Below the pieces are notes generated by a model. The model had not been told where the DNA came from. It saw only the letters and a list, made by a program, of their open reading frames with translations, and ran no database searches. A program made the translations under genes and the position numbers. 64,000 nt of DNA from Terriglobia bacterium (GTDB taxonomy: Bacteria > Acidobacteriota > UBA6911): NCBI GenBank assembly GCA_020072565.1, contig JAIQGI010000018.1, positions 1 through 64,000 on the forward strand, written 5' to 3'. Positions 8,454-16,526 of the stretch are shown here, one piece after another (the first letter of the stretch is position 1; the number at the start of each line of letters is the position of its first letter).

Positions 8454-9139
8454 TTGATCGGCGTGCCGTAGATCTCCACTTCGACGTAGTGGTTCAGGTC
8501 GTTCGAGGTGTTCCCGTCAGAGTAGAGCCGGACGTAACGCCCCCTGATCCCTCTGGGATCGATGAGGCGCCCCTCGCTCACTTCGATGTATTCCTTGTCT
8601 TTGCCGATGCCGAGGCCGGAAGAGTTGTCGTGGTCGTTGTTGAAGGCTATGACCACCCCTTTGAGGAAGTCCTTGTCGTCCGAAACCTGGGCAATGACAT
8701 CGCGGTAGACGCGGGCCTGGCTGTGATAGTGCCAAACCAGGATGGCGTTGAGTGCATAGGAAGCGCCAAGGTCAATCTGGATCCATTGCTTGCCGGGGCC
8801 GAGCTCTACGAAATAGCCGTCCCCCCCGGACTTCTCGCCATCTGTGACGAAGTTCAGCTCGCCGATGACCGGCTGCATGTCGCTCGATGTGACCGGCCGG
8901 TTCAGCGACAGGAGCCTGGTCCCCTTCGGTACGAAGAAAGGGCCACGAGGCTTGCCCGTGATGGGTTCGAGGTTCGGGCTCTTGATGTTGCTCGGCGTTC
9001 CGATGAACATCGGCTTGGGCAGTTGGAGCTTAAGCTCTTCCTTGGTAGGGTCTTGCTGGGAAAGTACCCAGGTCCCGGTAGCGGCGCCCAGCATCAAAAC
9101 GAGGGGGATAACGAATTTTCCTGAACTGGTCTTCTTCAT
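8450..9139 (-). CDS. Exported discoidin (F5/8 type C)-like protein
   Basis: A 229-residue protein with an N-terminal hydrophobic anchor or signal (FVIPLVLMLGAATGTWVLS, residues 9-27). The C-terminal 130 residues look like a discoidin/F5-8C carbohydrate-binding fold: WIQIDLGASYALNAILVWH, then VIAQVSDDKDFLKGVV and IRGRYVRLYSDGN ending VEVEIYG. These domains bind glycans or galactose-like sugars outside the membrane. The gene overlaps the downstream GT-C gene (ATGA), so the two products probably act together on a cell-surface glycan (inference). The upstream ribosome binding site is weak (AAGAGCG). Confidence 0.7.
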   Translation of the reverse strand: MKKTSSGKFVIPLVLMLGAATGTWVLSQQDPTKEELKLQLPKPMFIGTPSNIKSPNLEPITGKPRGPFFVPKGTRLLSLNRPVTSSDMQPVIGELNFVTDGEKSGGDGYFVELGPGKQWIQIDLGASYALNAILVWHYHSQARVYRDVIAQVSDDKDFLKGVVIAFNNDHDNSSGLGIGKDKEYIEVSEGRLIDPRGIRGRYVRLYSDGNTSNDLNHYVEVEIYGTPIK

Positions 9140-9214
9140 AACGCTCTTATCAAACCATGAAACCTACGAAATACGGGAAGGTTTTTTTGAGTGTTTCGTG
9201 CATTTCCCGGCCTG

Positions 9215-10204
9215 CTATTTTTTCATGTCCTTATCGAAGCGGACATCGGACGGGGAGAAGTTGATGTTACGGACGAACTCGAGGGATTCCTGCGCGCCAG
9301 ACTCTCGGTCCATACCGTTGTCCTCCCATTCGACCGATAACGGCCCGGAGTAACCGGCCACGTTCAGCTCGCGGATGATCTCCTCGAAGTTCACGTCGCC
9401 GTGGCCAAGCGAGCGGAAATTCCAGCCGCGACGCAGGTCGCCGAAGGGGAGGTGTGAGCCCAGGATCCCGGATCTGCCGTCCAGGGTCACCCCCGCGTCT
9501 TTCATGTGGACATGGTAGATCCTCTTCGAGAACTCGCGGACAAACAGATGCGGCTCGAGCCCTTGCCAGATGAGATGGCTGGGATCGAAGTTGAAGCCGA
9601 GCGCCTGGCGGTCCTTGAACTTGGCCAGGAGCCGCTGCGCAGTGTAGAAGTCGAAGGCGATCTCCGTTGGATGAACCTCCAGGCCGAATCGGATGCCGCA
9701 CCTGTCGAACTCGTCCAGGATGGGTGTCCAGAGTTTGACGATCCTGTCGAAACCGGCTTCGACCATTTCCTCCGTCGTGGACGGAAACGAGTACCACGCC
9801 TTCCAGATCGGCGAGCCCATGAATCCGTTGACAACATCACATCCCATGGATTTGGCGGCCCGCGCCGTGGCCTTCATTTCCTCGATCGCCCATTGACGCA
9901 GCTCCTCGGGCTTGCCCCTGACCCCGGCCGGGGCGAATCCGTCCAGGCGTTCATCGTATAAGTCCCCCACGCACTGGCCGGCAAGGTGGGCGCCGAGGGC
10001 CCAGCAGCCCAGCTTGTATTTCTGGAGCGTCTGCCGTTTCCTTTTCGCGTAGGCGGGGTCGTTTGCCGCTTTGCGAACATCCATGTGATCGCCCCAGCAG
10101 GCGATTTCGAGCCCGTCATAGCCCCAGGCGGATGCCTTTCTGCAGATCTCCTCGAATGGGAGGTCCGCCCATTGGCCGGTAAACAGGGTGACCGGTCTGC
10201 TCAT
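9215..10204 (-). CDS. Sugar phosphate isomerase/epimerase (xylose-isomerase-like TIM barrel)
   Basis: A 329-residue TIM barrel of the AP-endonuclease-2/xylose-isomerase-like group. Metal-ligand regions are visible: GLEVHPTEIAFDF, LGFNFDPSHLIWQG, IYHVHMKDAGV and, after GHGDVNFEEI, SVEWEDNG. The beginning MSRPVTLFTGQWADLPFEEICRK is normal for cytoplasmic members; there is no signal peptide. GAGGAGAG precedes ATG 10204. Members interconvert keto-sugars or inositol derivatives, and in acidobacterial clusters they accompany Gfo/Idh/MocA oxidoreductases, as here (the next gene upstream on the same strand). A recently described role of some relatives is C-glycoside or 3-keto-sugar processing; I cannot distinguish these by eye. 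Confidence 0.8.
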   Translation of the reverse strand: MSRPVTLFTGQWADLPFEEICRKASAWGYDGLEIACWGDHMDVRKAANDPAYAKRKRQTLQKYKLGCWALGAHLAGQCVGDLYDERLDGFAPAGVRGKPEELRQWAIEEMKATARAAKSMGCDVVNGFMGSPIWKAWYSFPSTTEEMVEAGFDRIVKLWTPILDEFDRCGIRFGLEVHPTEIAFDFYTAQRLLAKFKDRQALGFNFDPSHLIWQGLEPHLFVREFSKRIYHVHMKDAGVTLDGRSGILGSHLPFGDLRRGWNFRSLGHGDVNFEEIIRELNVAGYSGPLSVEWEDNGMDRESGAQESLEFVRNINFSPSDVRFDKDMKK

Positions 10205-10330
10205 CTCACTCTCCTCATGGGTGGAATGAAGAACCGCCGATTTTCCGGCGGGTGCACCCCAAACCTTACCATCGTGACGCCCACTTTCTTCAGCTCACCA
10301 CAAAAGCACAACATTTTTTCTTCGTCGAAA

Positions 10331-11503
10331 TTAAAACTTTACCCATACAGCTCCTTTTTGGGAGCTGTTGACGCACTTCTCGATGAATTTCACGCCCCGG
10401 ATACCATCGTCGATGCCCGGGAAGTCGAGGTCGTCTTTAGTCAGGCTTTCCCCGGCCTTTTTCTTCTGGAGGGCCGTGAGGTACGTCGAGTAGATGTTGG
10501 CAAAGCACTCGAAGTAGCCTTCGGGATGTCCGGAGGGGAGGCGCGACCATTTCTGTGCTGCAGGGCACATCTTGTCCCGGCCGCGCGACAAACGGGCCGT
10601 GGGCTGGTCGACGTAGGCAACCCTGCAATAGTTGGGATTTTCCTGGGCCCATTCGAGCGAGGCCCTGGTTCCGTAGATCCGGACGCGAAATCCGTTGTCG
10701 TGGCCTACAGCGATCTGCGAGCTCCAATACAGGCCCTTCGCGCCGCCTGTGTACTCGATGAGGATCGAGGCATTGTCATCGAGGACGCGAGCCTCACCCA
10801 CGTGATCGAGGCGAGCCAGAAGCGAACGGATCTCGAGACCCGTGAGGTGCGACACCATGTTCTCGATGTGGCTCCCGATGTCGCCGACGCAGTTGGAGAT
10901 GCCGGCCCGCCTTGGGTCGGTCCGCCAGGCGGCCTGCTTCTGGCCGGTTTTTTCCAGGGGAGTAGCCAGCCAGTCCTGGGGATACTCAGCCGCAACGAAC
11001 CGAATCGTTCCCAACTCACCCCTGGCGATCATCTCGCGCATGTGCCGCACGATCGGATACCCGGTGTAGGCGTAGGTGACACCGAATAGCAACCCTTTTT
11101 TTCTGGCCAGGACTCCGAGCGCCCGGGCATCGCGGCTCGAGGTGGCCAGCGGTTTCTCGCAAACGACGTGAATGCCGTTTTCGAGTGCGAGCCTGGCGAT
11201 GGGGTAATGAGTATCATTGGGGGTGACGATGACGAGAAAATCGATCTTGTCGGGTCGTCTGGCCTCGGCTCTCATCATCTTCCGATAATCCTCATAGAGC
11301 CGGTCAGCCGGGAGGCCCCAGGATTCGCCTGTTTTGCGCGTGTTTTCAAAGTCGGTGGAAAAACATCCCGCAACCAGTTCGGCCAGTCCGTCCATGGCGA
11401 TGGCTTTGCGGTGAACGCCGCCGATGAAGGCGCCCTTGCCCCCGCCGACCATTCCGTATTTGAGGCGAAAAGCCTTCGCCGCTGATTCCTGTCCTTCAAT
11501 CAT
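10331..11503 (-). CDS. Gfo/Idh/MocA family oxidoreductase, cytoplasmic
   Basis: A 390-residue NAD(P)-dependent sugar or inositol dehydrogenase. The Rossmann motif is GMVGGGKGAFIGGVH near the N-terminus, followed by DFLVIVTPNDTHYPIARLAL and the hallmark VCEKPLA (catalytic lysine). The C-terminal half contains the substrate domain with GDIGSHIENMVSH. AAGGAGG sits nine bases before ATG 11503, so the 42 upstream in-frame codons are excluded. Unlike the two relatives at 13.6 and 15.2 kb it has no twin-arginine leader. It lies directly upstream of the sugar isomerase/epimerase gene on the same strand, a common operon pair for converting a keto-sugar. Confidence 0.88.
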   Translation of the reverse strand: MIEGQESAAKAFRLKYGMVGGGKGAFIGGVHRKAIAMDGLAELVAGCFSTDFENTRKTGESWGLPADRLYEDYRKMMRAEARRPDKIDFLVIVTPNDTHYPIARLALENGIHVVCEKPLATSSRDARALGVLARKKGLLFGVTYAYTGYPIVRHMREMIARGELGTIRFVAAEYPQDWLATPLEKTGQKQAAWRTDPRRAGISNCVGDIGSHIENMVSHLTGLEIRSLLARLDHVGEARVLDDNASILIEYTGGAKGLYWSSQIAVGHDNGFRVRIYGTRASLEWAQENPNYCRVAYVDQPTARLSRGRDKMCPAAQKWSRLPSGHPEGYFECFANIYSTYLTALQKKKAGESLTKDDLDFPGIDDGIRGVKFIEKCVNSSQKGAVWVKF

Positions 11504-11594
11504 GCTCGACCTCCTTGCCGGCCGATTCGTATCTACAAGAGTCAGGATTTCAGGCGAGTTTTTGACTGTTGCAGATACAACTCCATGAAACAGG

Positions 11595-13607
11595 TCATTT
11601 GTTTGTGAGCCTGGGCTTGATTTTCTCAATCGCGGCTTGAGCTTCCGCCTTTACGGACGGATCTCCGAGGAGAATTCCCGCCAGATCGAGCGCTTCCGGA
11701 CAAGCGAAGTTCGGCAGAACACCCAGGATGAGTTTCTTCTCCTCGGTGCGGGAGGACAGGACATAGACCTGCCTGAGGTCGGCGACGGCAGCTTCCGGCC
11801 TGCGGTATCTTGCCTGGCGGATCATCCTCAGCATTCCTTGAAGGGCCAGCAGTCGATGGGTTTCGTTCCTGGACTTCTGGGCAAGCTGGACGGCGTCGTC
11901 GAGCGCGCCCGTCGTCGGCCAGGCAGCGATGGCCCGGGCGGCCGCGTCCACGATCTCCTCGTTCTGGTCGTTGAGCGCCTGGCGCAGCAGCGGAAGAGCG
12001 CTGTCGTCGCCGATCCGGCTGAGAACGCGGTAGAGACGGGCACGAGCCTTCGGGTCTTGCTCGAAGATCAACTGGCCATTCGCATCCTTCTCACCGGCCA
12101 GCCGCGCCTTGACTGAGTTGGAGCGGCCGTCGGGATTGGCGATCTTCTGAGCCAGTGCGGCCGTTGTTGTCATGGCTTCCATTTGCTCCGATTCTTCGTC
12201 GCTCTTCACGAGAAGTGCCAGAACCGACGGCATATCCGAGGGTGTGCCGATCGCGCGCAGCGTTCTCAGGGCCTGGAGACGTACCCTCGGGGAGGCTGAA
12301 CTCAGGAGCCCGGCGACTGTGCTTTTCGCCGTAAAGATGCGCCGTTCGGCAACCGCCAGAAGGATCTCTCCTTGAACATCATCCGACGGTCTTTGTGCCA
12401 ACAAGGCGAGCAGGGTGTCGTCTGCCTGACGCCCTTTGAGCAGGCCGAGAGCATTGCGTGCTGCACCCTGCTCGGCCCCGCGGGCCTTGCTCGCCGACTC
12501 GAGCAGGAACGGTACGGTGGACGAATTTCCCACCGATTCAAGAGCTTTCAATGCCGCGATCCGGACTGCCGGCGCGCCGCTCCGTGCAGCCAGGAGCACA
12601 GCAGAAAGTACTCGTTCTTTCGGATACAGGGAGAGTACCGCCAGGAGCTTGATCTGGGCCGTTTCCTGCAAGCCGGGGAGAAGGCTGCAGACCGGACCGA
12701 TGGCCTCGGGCTTGAAAACGTCCTTGATCTTGACGATGGCTGCTTCCTGCATGCTCACGTCGGAGCCCTTGAGCTGATCCATCAGAACCGCCGCGGACCG
12801 ATCTCCCGCTACCGAAATCTTGCCGATCATGGCCGCCCTGCGAATTGGAACGGGAAGGGTCGGATCTCCCAGGAGCTTGTCATAGAGGCCGCTCGCGGCA
12901 CGTTCGTTCTTCACCGCCATGAGCCCTTCGGCACACTTCATTATCGATGCGGCGACGATGGGCTTGAGGTTTGCCTGTGCTGCTGCGAGGTGCGTGACGA
13001 GCGGCCTGGCGGCCGTCTCGCCGCCGATCTCGCCCAGGGCGAGGGCCGCAGCGCCGGCATATTCGCCGTTGGGCTTGAGCAGGGAGACGAGGACTGCCAC
13101 AGCCTCGTTGCATTTGCGGTCACCCAGGGCCGCGATGACGGCGGTCTTCATGGCGCCTTCGGTTTTCGACACGGTTTGAATGAGGACCTTGTCCGCGGCC
13201 GTTCCGGGGATTTTTTGCAGAGCATAGAGGGCCATGTCCGACGTATTCGGATCCAGAAGCATGGCTTGGAGGACAGGCACCGACTTATCGCTTCCGATCA
13301 CGCGGAGCTGGCGGCAGACTGCCATTTTGGCGACCGGCGTCGCACTGGTCCCGAGGAATTCCAGGAGCCTTGTCTCACATTCGGCCCGTGCTGCCGGCGT
13401 ATCCTTGCGGGCATAGACATAGTCGCGGAGCTTCCAGAACGGAGCCGAGTCGATGCCCCCGTCGAAGGACGAGATCTCTTTGAGGATCTGGTCCAGCGAG
13501 GCGGCGGCCGCCGGGATCTGTGCCCGCAAAGAAAATCCGGTTCCGGCGATGATGGCCAGGGCGGCGACGGCAGTTCCGATTTTGCTCATCCTTTTGTGGT
13601 ATCGCAT
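11595..13607 (-). CDS. Exported HEAT-repeat protein
   Basis: A 670-residue protein with a signal peptide (SKIGTAVAALAIIAGTGFSLRA, cleaved near residue 30) followed by an almost continuous array of HEAT-like alpha-alpha repeats of 35-40 residues, such as PVLQAMLLDPNTSDMALYAL and PSVLALLVKSDEESEQMEAM. No catalytic domain is visible. HEAT arrays scaffold protein or glycan partners; here the protein is probably periplasmic. ATG 13607 has GAAAGG upstream; ATG 13589 is an alternative. It sits 14 bases downstream of the twin-arginine Gfo/Idh/MocA gene on the same strand, and its repeats resemble those of the HEAT-DUF1080 protein at 16.5 kb, so it may be the scaffold for the same exported oxidoreductases. 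Confidence 0.75.
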   Translation of the reverse strand: MRYHKRMSKIGTAVAALAIIAGTGFSLRAQIPAAAASLDQILKEISSFDGGIDSAPFWKLRDYVYARKDTPAARAECETRLLEFLGTSATPVAKMAVCRQLRVIGSDKSVPVLQAMLLDPNTSDMALYALQKIPGTAADKVLIQTVSKTEGAMKTAVIAALGDRKCNEAVAVLVSLLKPNGEYAGAAALALGEIGGETAARPLVTHLAAAQANLKPIVAASIMKCAEGLMAVKNERAASGLYDKLLGDPTLPVPIRRAAMIGKISVAGDRSAAVLMDQLKGSDVSMQEAAIVKIKDVFKPEAIGPVCSLLPGLQETAQIKLLAVLSLYPKERVLSAVLLAARSGAPAVRIAALKALESVGNSSTVPFLLESASKARGAEQGAARNALGLLKGRQADDTLLALLAQRPSDDVQGEILLAVAERRIFTAKSTVAGLLSSASPRVRLQALRTLRAIGTPSDMPSVLALLVKSDEESEQMEAMTTTAALAQKIANPDGRSNSVKARLAGEKDANGQLIFEQDPKARARLYRVLSRIGDDSALPLLRQALNDQNEEIVDAAARAIAAWPTTGALDDAVQLAQKSRNETHRLLALQGMLRMIRQARYRRPEAAVADLRQVYVLSSRTEEKKLILGVLPNFACPEALDLAGILLGDPSVKAEAQAAIEKIKPRLTNK

Positions 13608-13621
13608 GGTCGCACCTTTCC

Positions 13622-14944
13622 TCACGCTGGGATCTGCCAAGGCTTCCTGTAGGAATGGCTGAGCAGTCGCTCCGCCTCCGGGTCGCCGATGATGGTTTCC
13701 GTCGCCGGGTTCCACTTTATCTTCCGGCCGGTTTCGATCGCGATGACGCCGAGATGGCCGACACTGGCAGAGCGGTGGGCAACCTCGGCTGGAGCGATAG
13801 TGGCCGCCCGGCTCCGGACGCAGTCGAGGAAGTTTTGGTAGTGGTCGCGGCTCCTGTAGAGCTTGATCTCGTTGGGGCCGATGACCTCGTTGACCAAGTG
13901 GGCGGGCTGGCTCTCGAATCCGCCGCGGTCGACCCACACCCAACCGTACTCGCCGATCCATTTCGTGCCGCTCTGGATTTCCGGGTAGCCCCCGGCAATG
14001 ATGATGGGTGTGCCATCGCCGTAGAGCGTTTCAACCCAATAGCGGGTGGGGCTGTTGTAAATGCCGGTCGTGGGGAATTCGCCTTTGCCCCAAACCTCGA
14101 CGGGCCCGGTGAGGTCGAACCCAAGGCCCCAATGAGCGATATCGAGGTGGTGGCCGATCCAGTCCATGAGCTGGCCACCGCCGAAGTCCATGTTCCAGCG
14201 CCAGTTCATGTGGACGCGGGCCTTGCAGTAAGGTGCAACCGGGGCCGGGCCGAGCCAGGTCTCGTAGTCTAGCTCAGGAGGTGGTGGTTCGATCTTTTCC
14301 TGTCCGAAGGTGCCGGCGAAGTCGTGATGGCCGTAAGGAAGGCCGACCTCGACGCGCTGGATTTTGCCGATACGGCCGTTTCGTACGATTTCACACGCCC
14401 GGTAAAAGTTGTCGGTGGATCGCTGCCAGCTTCCTGTCTGCCAGACGCGGCCGTAGCGCTTCACCGCGTTGCAGAGTGCGCGGCCCTCGCGCAGGCTGTG
14501 GGTGAAGGGCTTTTCGCCGTAGACATCCAGTCCGTTCCGGACCGCGGTGATGGACAAAATGGCATGCCAGTGATCGGGAATGGCCAGAGACACGGCGTTC
14601 AGATCGGCCCGGGCGAAAAGCTCGCGAAAGTCCTTGTAAGTGGCGCAGTCCTTGTTGCCGTACTTTTTGTTGACGGTGTCACGGGCCTCGGCCATGTGGA
14701 TATCGTCCAGGTCACAGACTGCCACCCATTGGACCTCGTTCTTTCCCAGGAAATTTTGCATATTCCCAGGGCCCTGCATCCCGAAGCCGATGCCCGCCAT
14801 GACGATCCGGTCGCTCGGCGGGACCGCACCATTCAAACCCAGCGCCGACGCCTTGATGATGGCCGGGAAGGCGGCCGCCCCGGCTGCAGCCAGGGGAACC
14901 TTGGTAAGGAAATCCCGGCGGCGCATCGATCGTTGCTTTTCCAT
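13622..14944 (-). CDS. Twin-arginine-exported Gfo/Idh/MocA oxidoreductase
   Basis: A 440-residue oxidoreductase with an N-terminal twin-arginine leader (MRRRDFLTKVPLAAAGAAAF, from residue 7), so it is folded with its nicotinamide cofactor before export. The Rossmann part includes MAGIGFGMQGPGNM, then ALAIPDHWHAI and the family motif YGEKPFTHSLREG (catalytic lysine). The C-terminal domain has WNMDFGGGQLMDWIGHHLDIAHW, typical of the secreted subgroup. AAGGAAGG precedes ATG 14944. Exported members can oxidise glycosides to 3-keto forms for cleavage by DUF1080-type hydrolases; the DUF1080 protein encoded at 16.5 kb fits that scheme (inference). It is transcribed with the HEAT gene downstream. Confidence 0.88.
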   Translation of the reverse strand: MEKQRSMRRRDFLTKVPLAAAGAAAFPAIIKASALGLNGAVPPSDRIVMAGIGFGMQGPGNMQNFLGKNEVQWVAVCDLDDIHMAEARDTVNKKYGNKDCATYKDFRELFARADLNAVSLAIPDHWHAILSITAVRNGLDVYGEKPFTHSLREGRALCNAVKRYGRVWQTGSWQRSTDNFYRACEIVRNGRIGKIQRVEVGLPYGHHDFAGTFGQEKIEPPPPELDYETWLGPAPVAPYCKARVHMNWRWNMDFGGGQLMDWIGHHLDIAHWGLGFDLTGPVEVWGKGEFPTTGIYNSPTRYWVETLYGDGTPIIIAGGYPEIQSGTKWIGEYGWVWVDRGGFESQPAHLVNEVIGPNEIKLYRSRDHYQNFLDCVRSRAATIAPAEVAHRSASVGHLGVIAIETGRKIKWNPATETIIGDPEAERLLSHSYRKPWQIPA

Positions 14945-15099
14945 TGTTTCCTTCCTTTTAGATAACAGGAGCAGAACCGAGAGGCATCATTTGCACTATC
15001 CCTTGGATTCCGGCGATTATAATCCGATGAAGCTGCATTCTCATCGACATTCTCATCGCATTCTTCGGTCGTTTTCGATTATCATGGCAGCCACGAGGC

Positions 15100-15172
15100 A
15101 AGGCCACAGAGAGCAAGCCGCAGATACACGCTGATGAACGCGGATGAGAATCGGCGTTTATCTGTGCCCATC
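15100..15172 (+). repeat. Generic intergenic repeat (CGCAGATACACGCTGATGAACGC type)
   Basis: The sequence GCAAGCCGCAGATACACGCTG and its continuation GATGAACGCGGATGAGAATCG, then CGTTTATCTGTG, form an imperfect dyad. This type of repeat is familiar to me from intergenic DNA of Acidobacteria and Deltaproteobacteria. It lies between divergent Gfo/Idh/MocA genes (14944 and 15198). The other 15 kb intergenic sequence, 15000-15100, holds short TTCTCATCG repetitions and nothing else. Confidence 0.4.
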
Positions 15173-15197
15173 CCCAGTTTCAATACAGGAAATGCGT

Positions 15198-16463
15198 ATG
15201 AAACACACGACTGATCGAAGACAGTTCATCAAGAAGGCGGTGTGGGCTTCCGCCGGGCTCATGATTGTTCCGAGGCACGTGCTGGGCGGCACGGGCTATA
15301 GGGCACCGAGCGACCAACTCACCAAGGCGATCATCGGTGTAGGCGGCATGGGACGGGGGCACATACCTTACGAAGGGACCCGCCTGCTGGCCGTCTGCGA
15401 TGTGGATCGGAATCACCTGAGGGAAGTGCTCGACAAGGCCGGTAAGGATGCAAGAGGGTACAGCGACTACCGCGAAGTTCTGGCGCGAAAAGACGTCGAT
15501 ATCGTGCACATCGCCACCCCGCCTCATTGGCATGCCCTGATGTCTGTCGAGGCCGTAAGGGCAGGGAAGGATGTATGGTGCGAAAAGCCGATGACCCGCA
15601 CCATTGGAGAAGGCATCCGCGTCACCGATGAAGTGAACAAATACGGGCGGATGTTCCGGCTGAACACATGGTTTCGTTTCAAGGATACATTTTACGGCCT
15701 GGGCACGGATGTCAAGCCGCTGAAGAAGGTGGTTCAAAGCGGTGTATTGGGGTGGCCGCTGAAGGTCACTGTGAGTGGGGTTACCGGATATGACTGGAAG
15801 TTCTACTGGAGTGGCAGGACCGATCTTGTCCCCATGCCGGTGCCCCCCGAACTCGACTATGACATGTGGCTGGGCCCCGCTCCCTACAAGCCCTACAACC
15901 CGGAACGGGTGCATGCCAAATTCCGCGGTTATTGGGACTACGATGGGGGCGGCCTGGGCGACATGGGACAACATTATCTTGATCCCGTTCAATATTTGCT
16001 CGGCAAAGATGATACCAGCCCCGTTCGTGTGGATGTGGATGCGCCGCAACAGCATTACGACGCTGCCGGTTCCTGGAGGCGCATTGAGTACACATATGCC
16101 GACGGCTGCAAGATCATCCTGGACGGGGAAAATCGCGACACCGACGCTGCCTACATTGAAGGGCCCAACGGCAGGATCTATCGCGGGTTCAGGTCTGATA
16201 TCCCCGATCTTCCCAGGCTGCTCGAAACCCTTCCGGATCCCGAACCCCAGATTGGAACCTTCTCCGATTCCGTGCGCACCCGCAAAAAATTCGCGCTGAA
16301 CGAAATGAACGCCCATCGTTCCTGCACACTGGTCAATCTGGGCGTCATCGTCGTACGCTTGGGCCGGACGTTGCACTACGATCCTGTCGCCCAACGCTTC
16401 CGGGATGACGAAGTCGCCAACCGGCTTATTCATCAACCCATGCGAGCTCCTTGGGTCCTGTAG
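15198..16463 (+). CDS. Twin-arginine-exported Gfo/Idh/MocA oxidoreductase
   Basis: A 421-residue relative of the divergent gene at 14.9 kb. The leader MKHTTDRRQFIKKAVWASAG carries a consensus twin-arginine motif (DRRQFIKKA), so the protein is exported folded. Family landmarks are AIIGVGGMGRGHI (Rossmann), HIATPPHWHALMSV, VWCEKPMTRTIGEG (catalytic lysine) and GGGLGDMGQHYLDPVQYLLG. Start choice between ATG 15192 and 15198 is open; AGGA lies before both. Sixty-three bases after its stop begins the HEAT-DUF1080 gene on the same strand, so the two are probably one transcript: oxidation of a glycoside followed by hydrolysis of the keto product (inference from family knowledge). Confidence 0.88.
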   Translation: MKHTTDRRQFIKKAVWASAGLMIVPRHVLGGTGYRAPSDQLTKAIIGVGGMGRGHIPYEGTRLLAVCDVDRNHLREVLDKAGKDARGYSDYREVLARKDVDIVHIATPPHWHALMSVEAVRAGKDVWCEKPMTRTIGEGIRVTDEVNKYGRMFRLNTWFRFKDTFYGLGTDVKPLKKVVQSGVLGWPLKVTVSGVTGYDWKFYWSGRTDLVPMPVPPELDYDMWLGPAPYKPYNPERVHAKFRGYWDYDGGGLGDMGQHYLDPVQYLLGKDDTSPVRVDVDAPQQHYDAAGSWRRIEYTYADGCKIILDGENRDTDAAYIEGPNGRIYRGFRSDIPDLPRLLETLPDPEPQIGTFSDSVRTRKKFALNEMNAHRSCTLVNLGVIVVRLGRTLHYDPVAQRFRDDEVANRLIHQPMRAPWVL

Positions 16464-16526
16464 GTGCATTGGAGTCTGGAGACAGTTGAGCGCGCCGAAA
16501 TCGGCGCGAACAAGGAAACGACGGCG

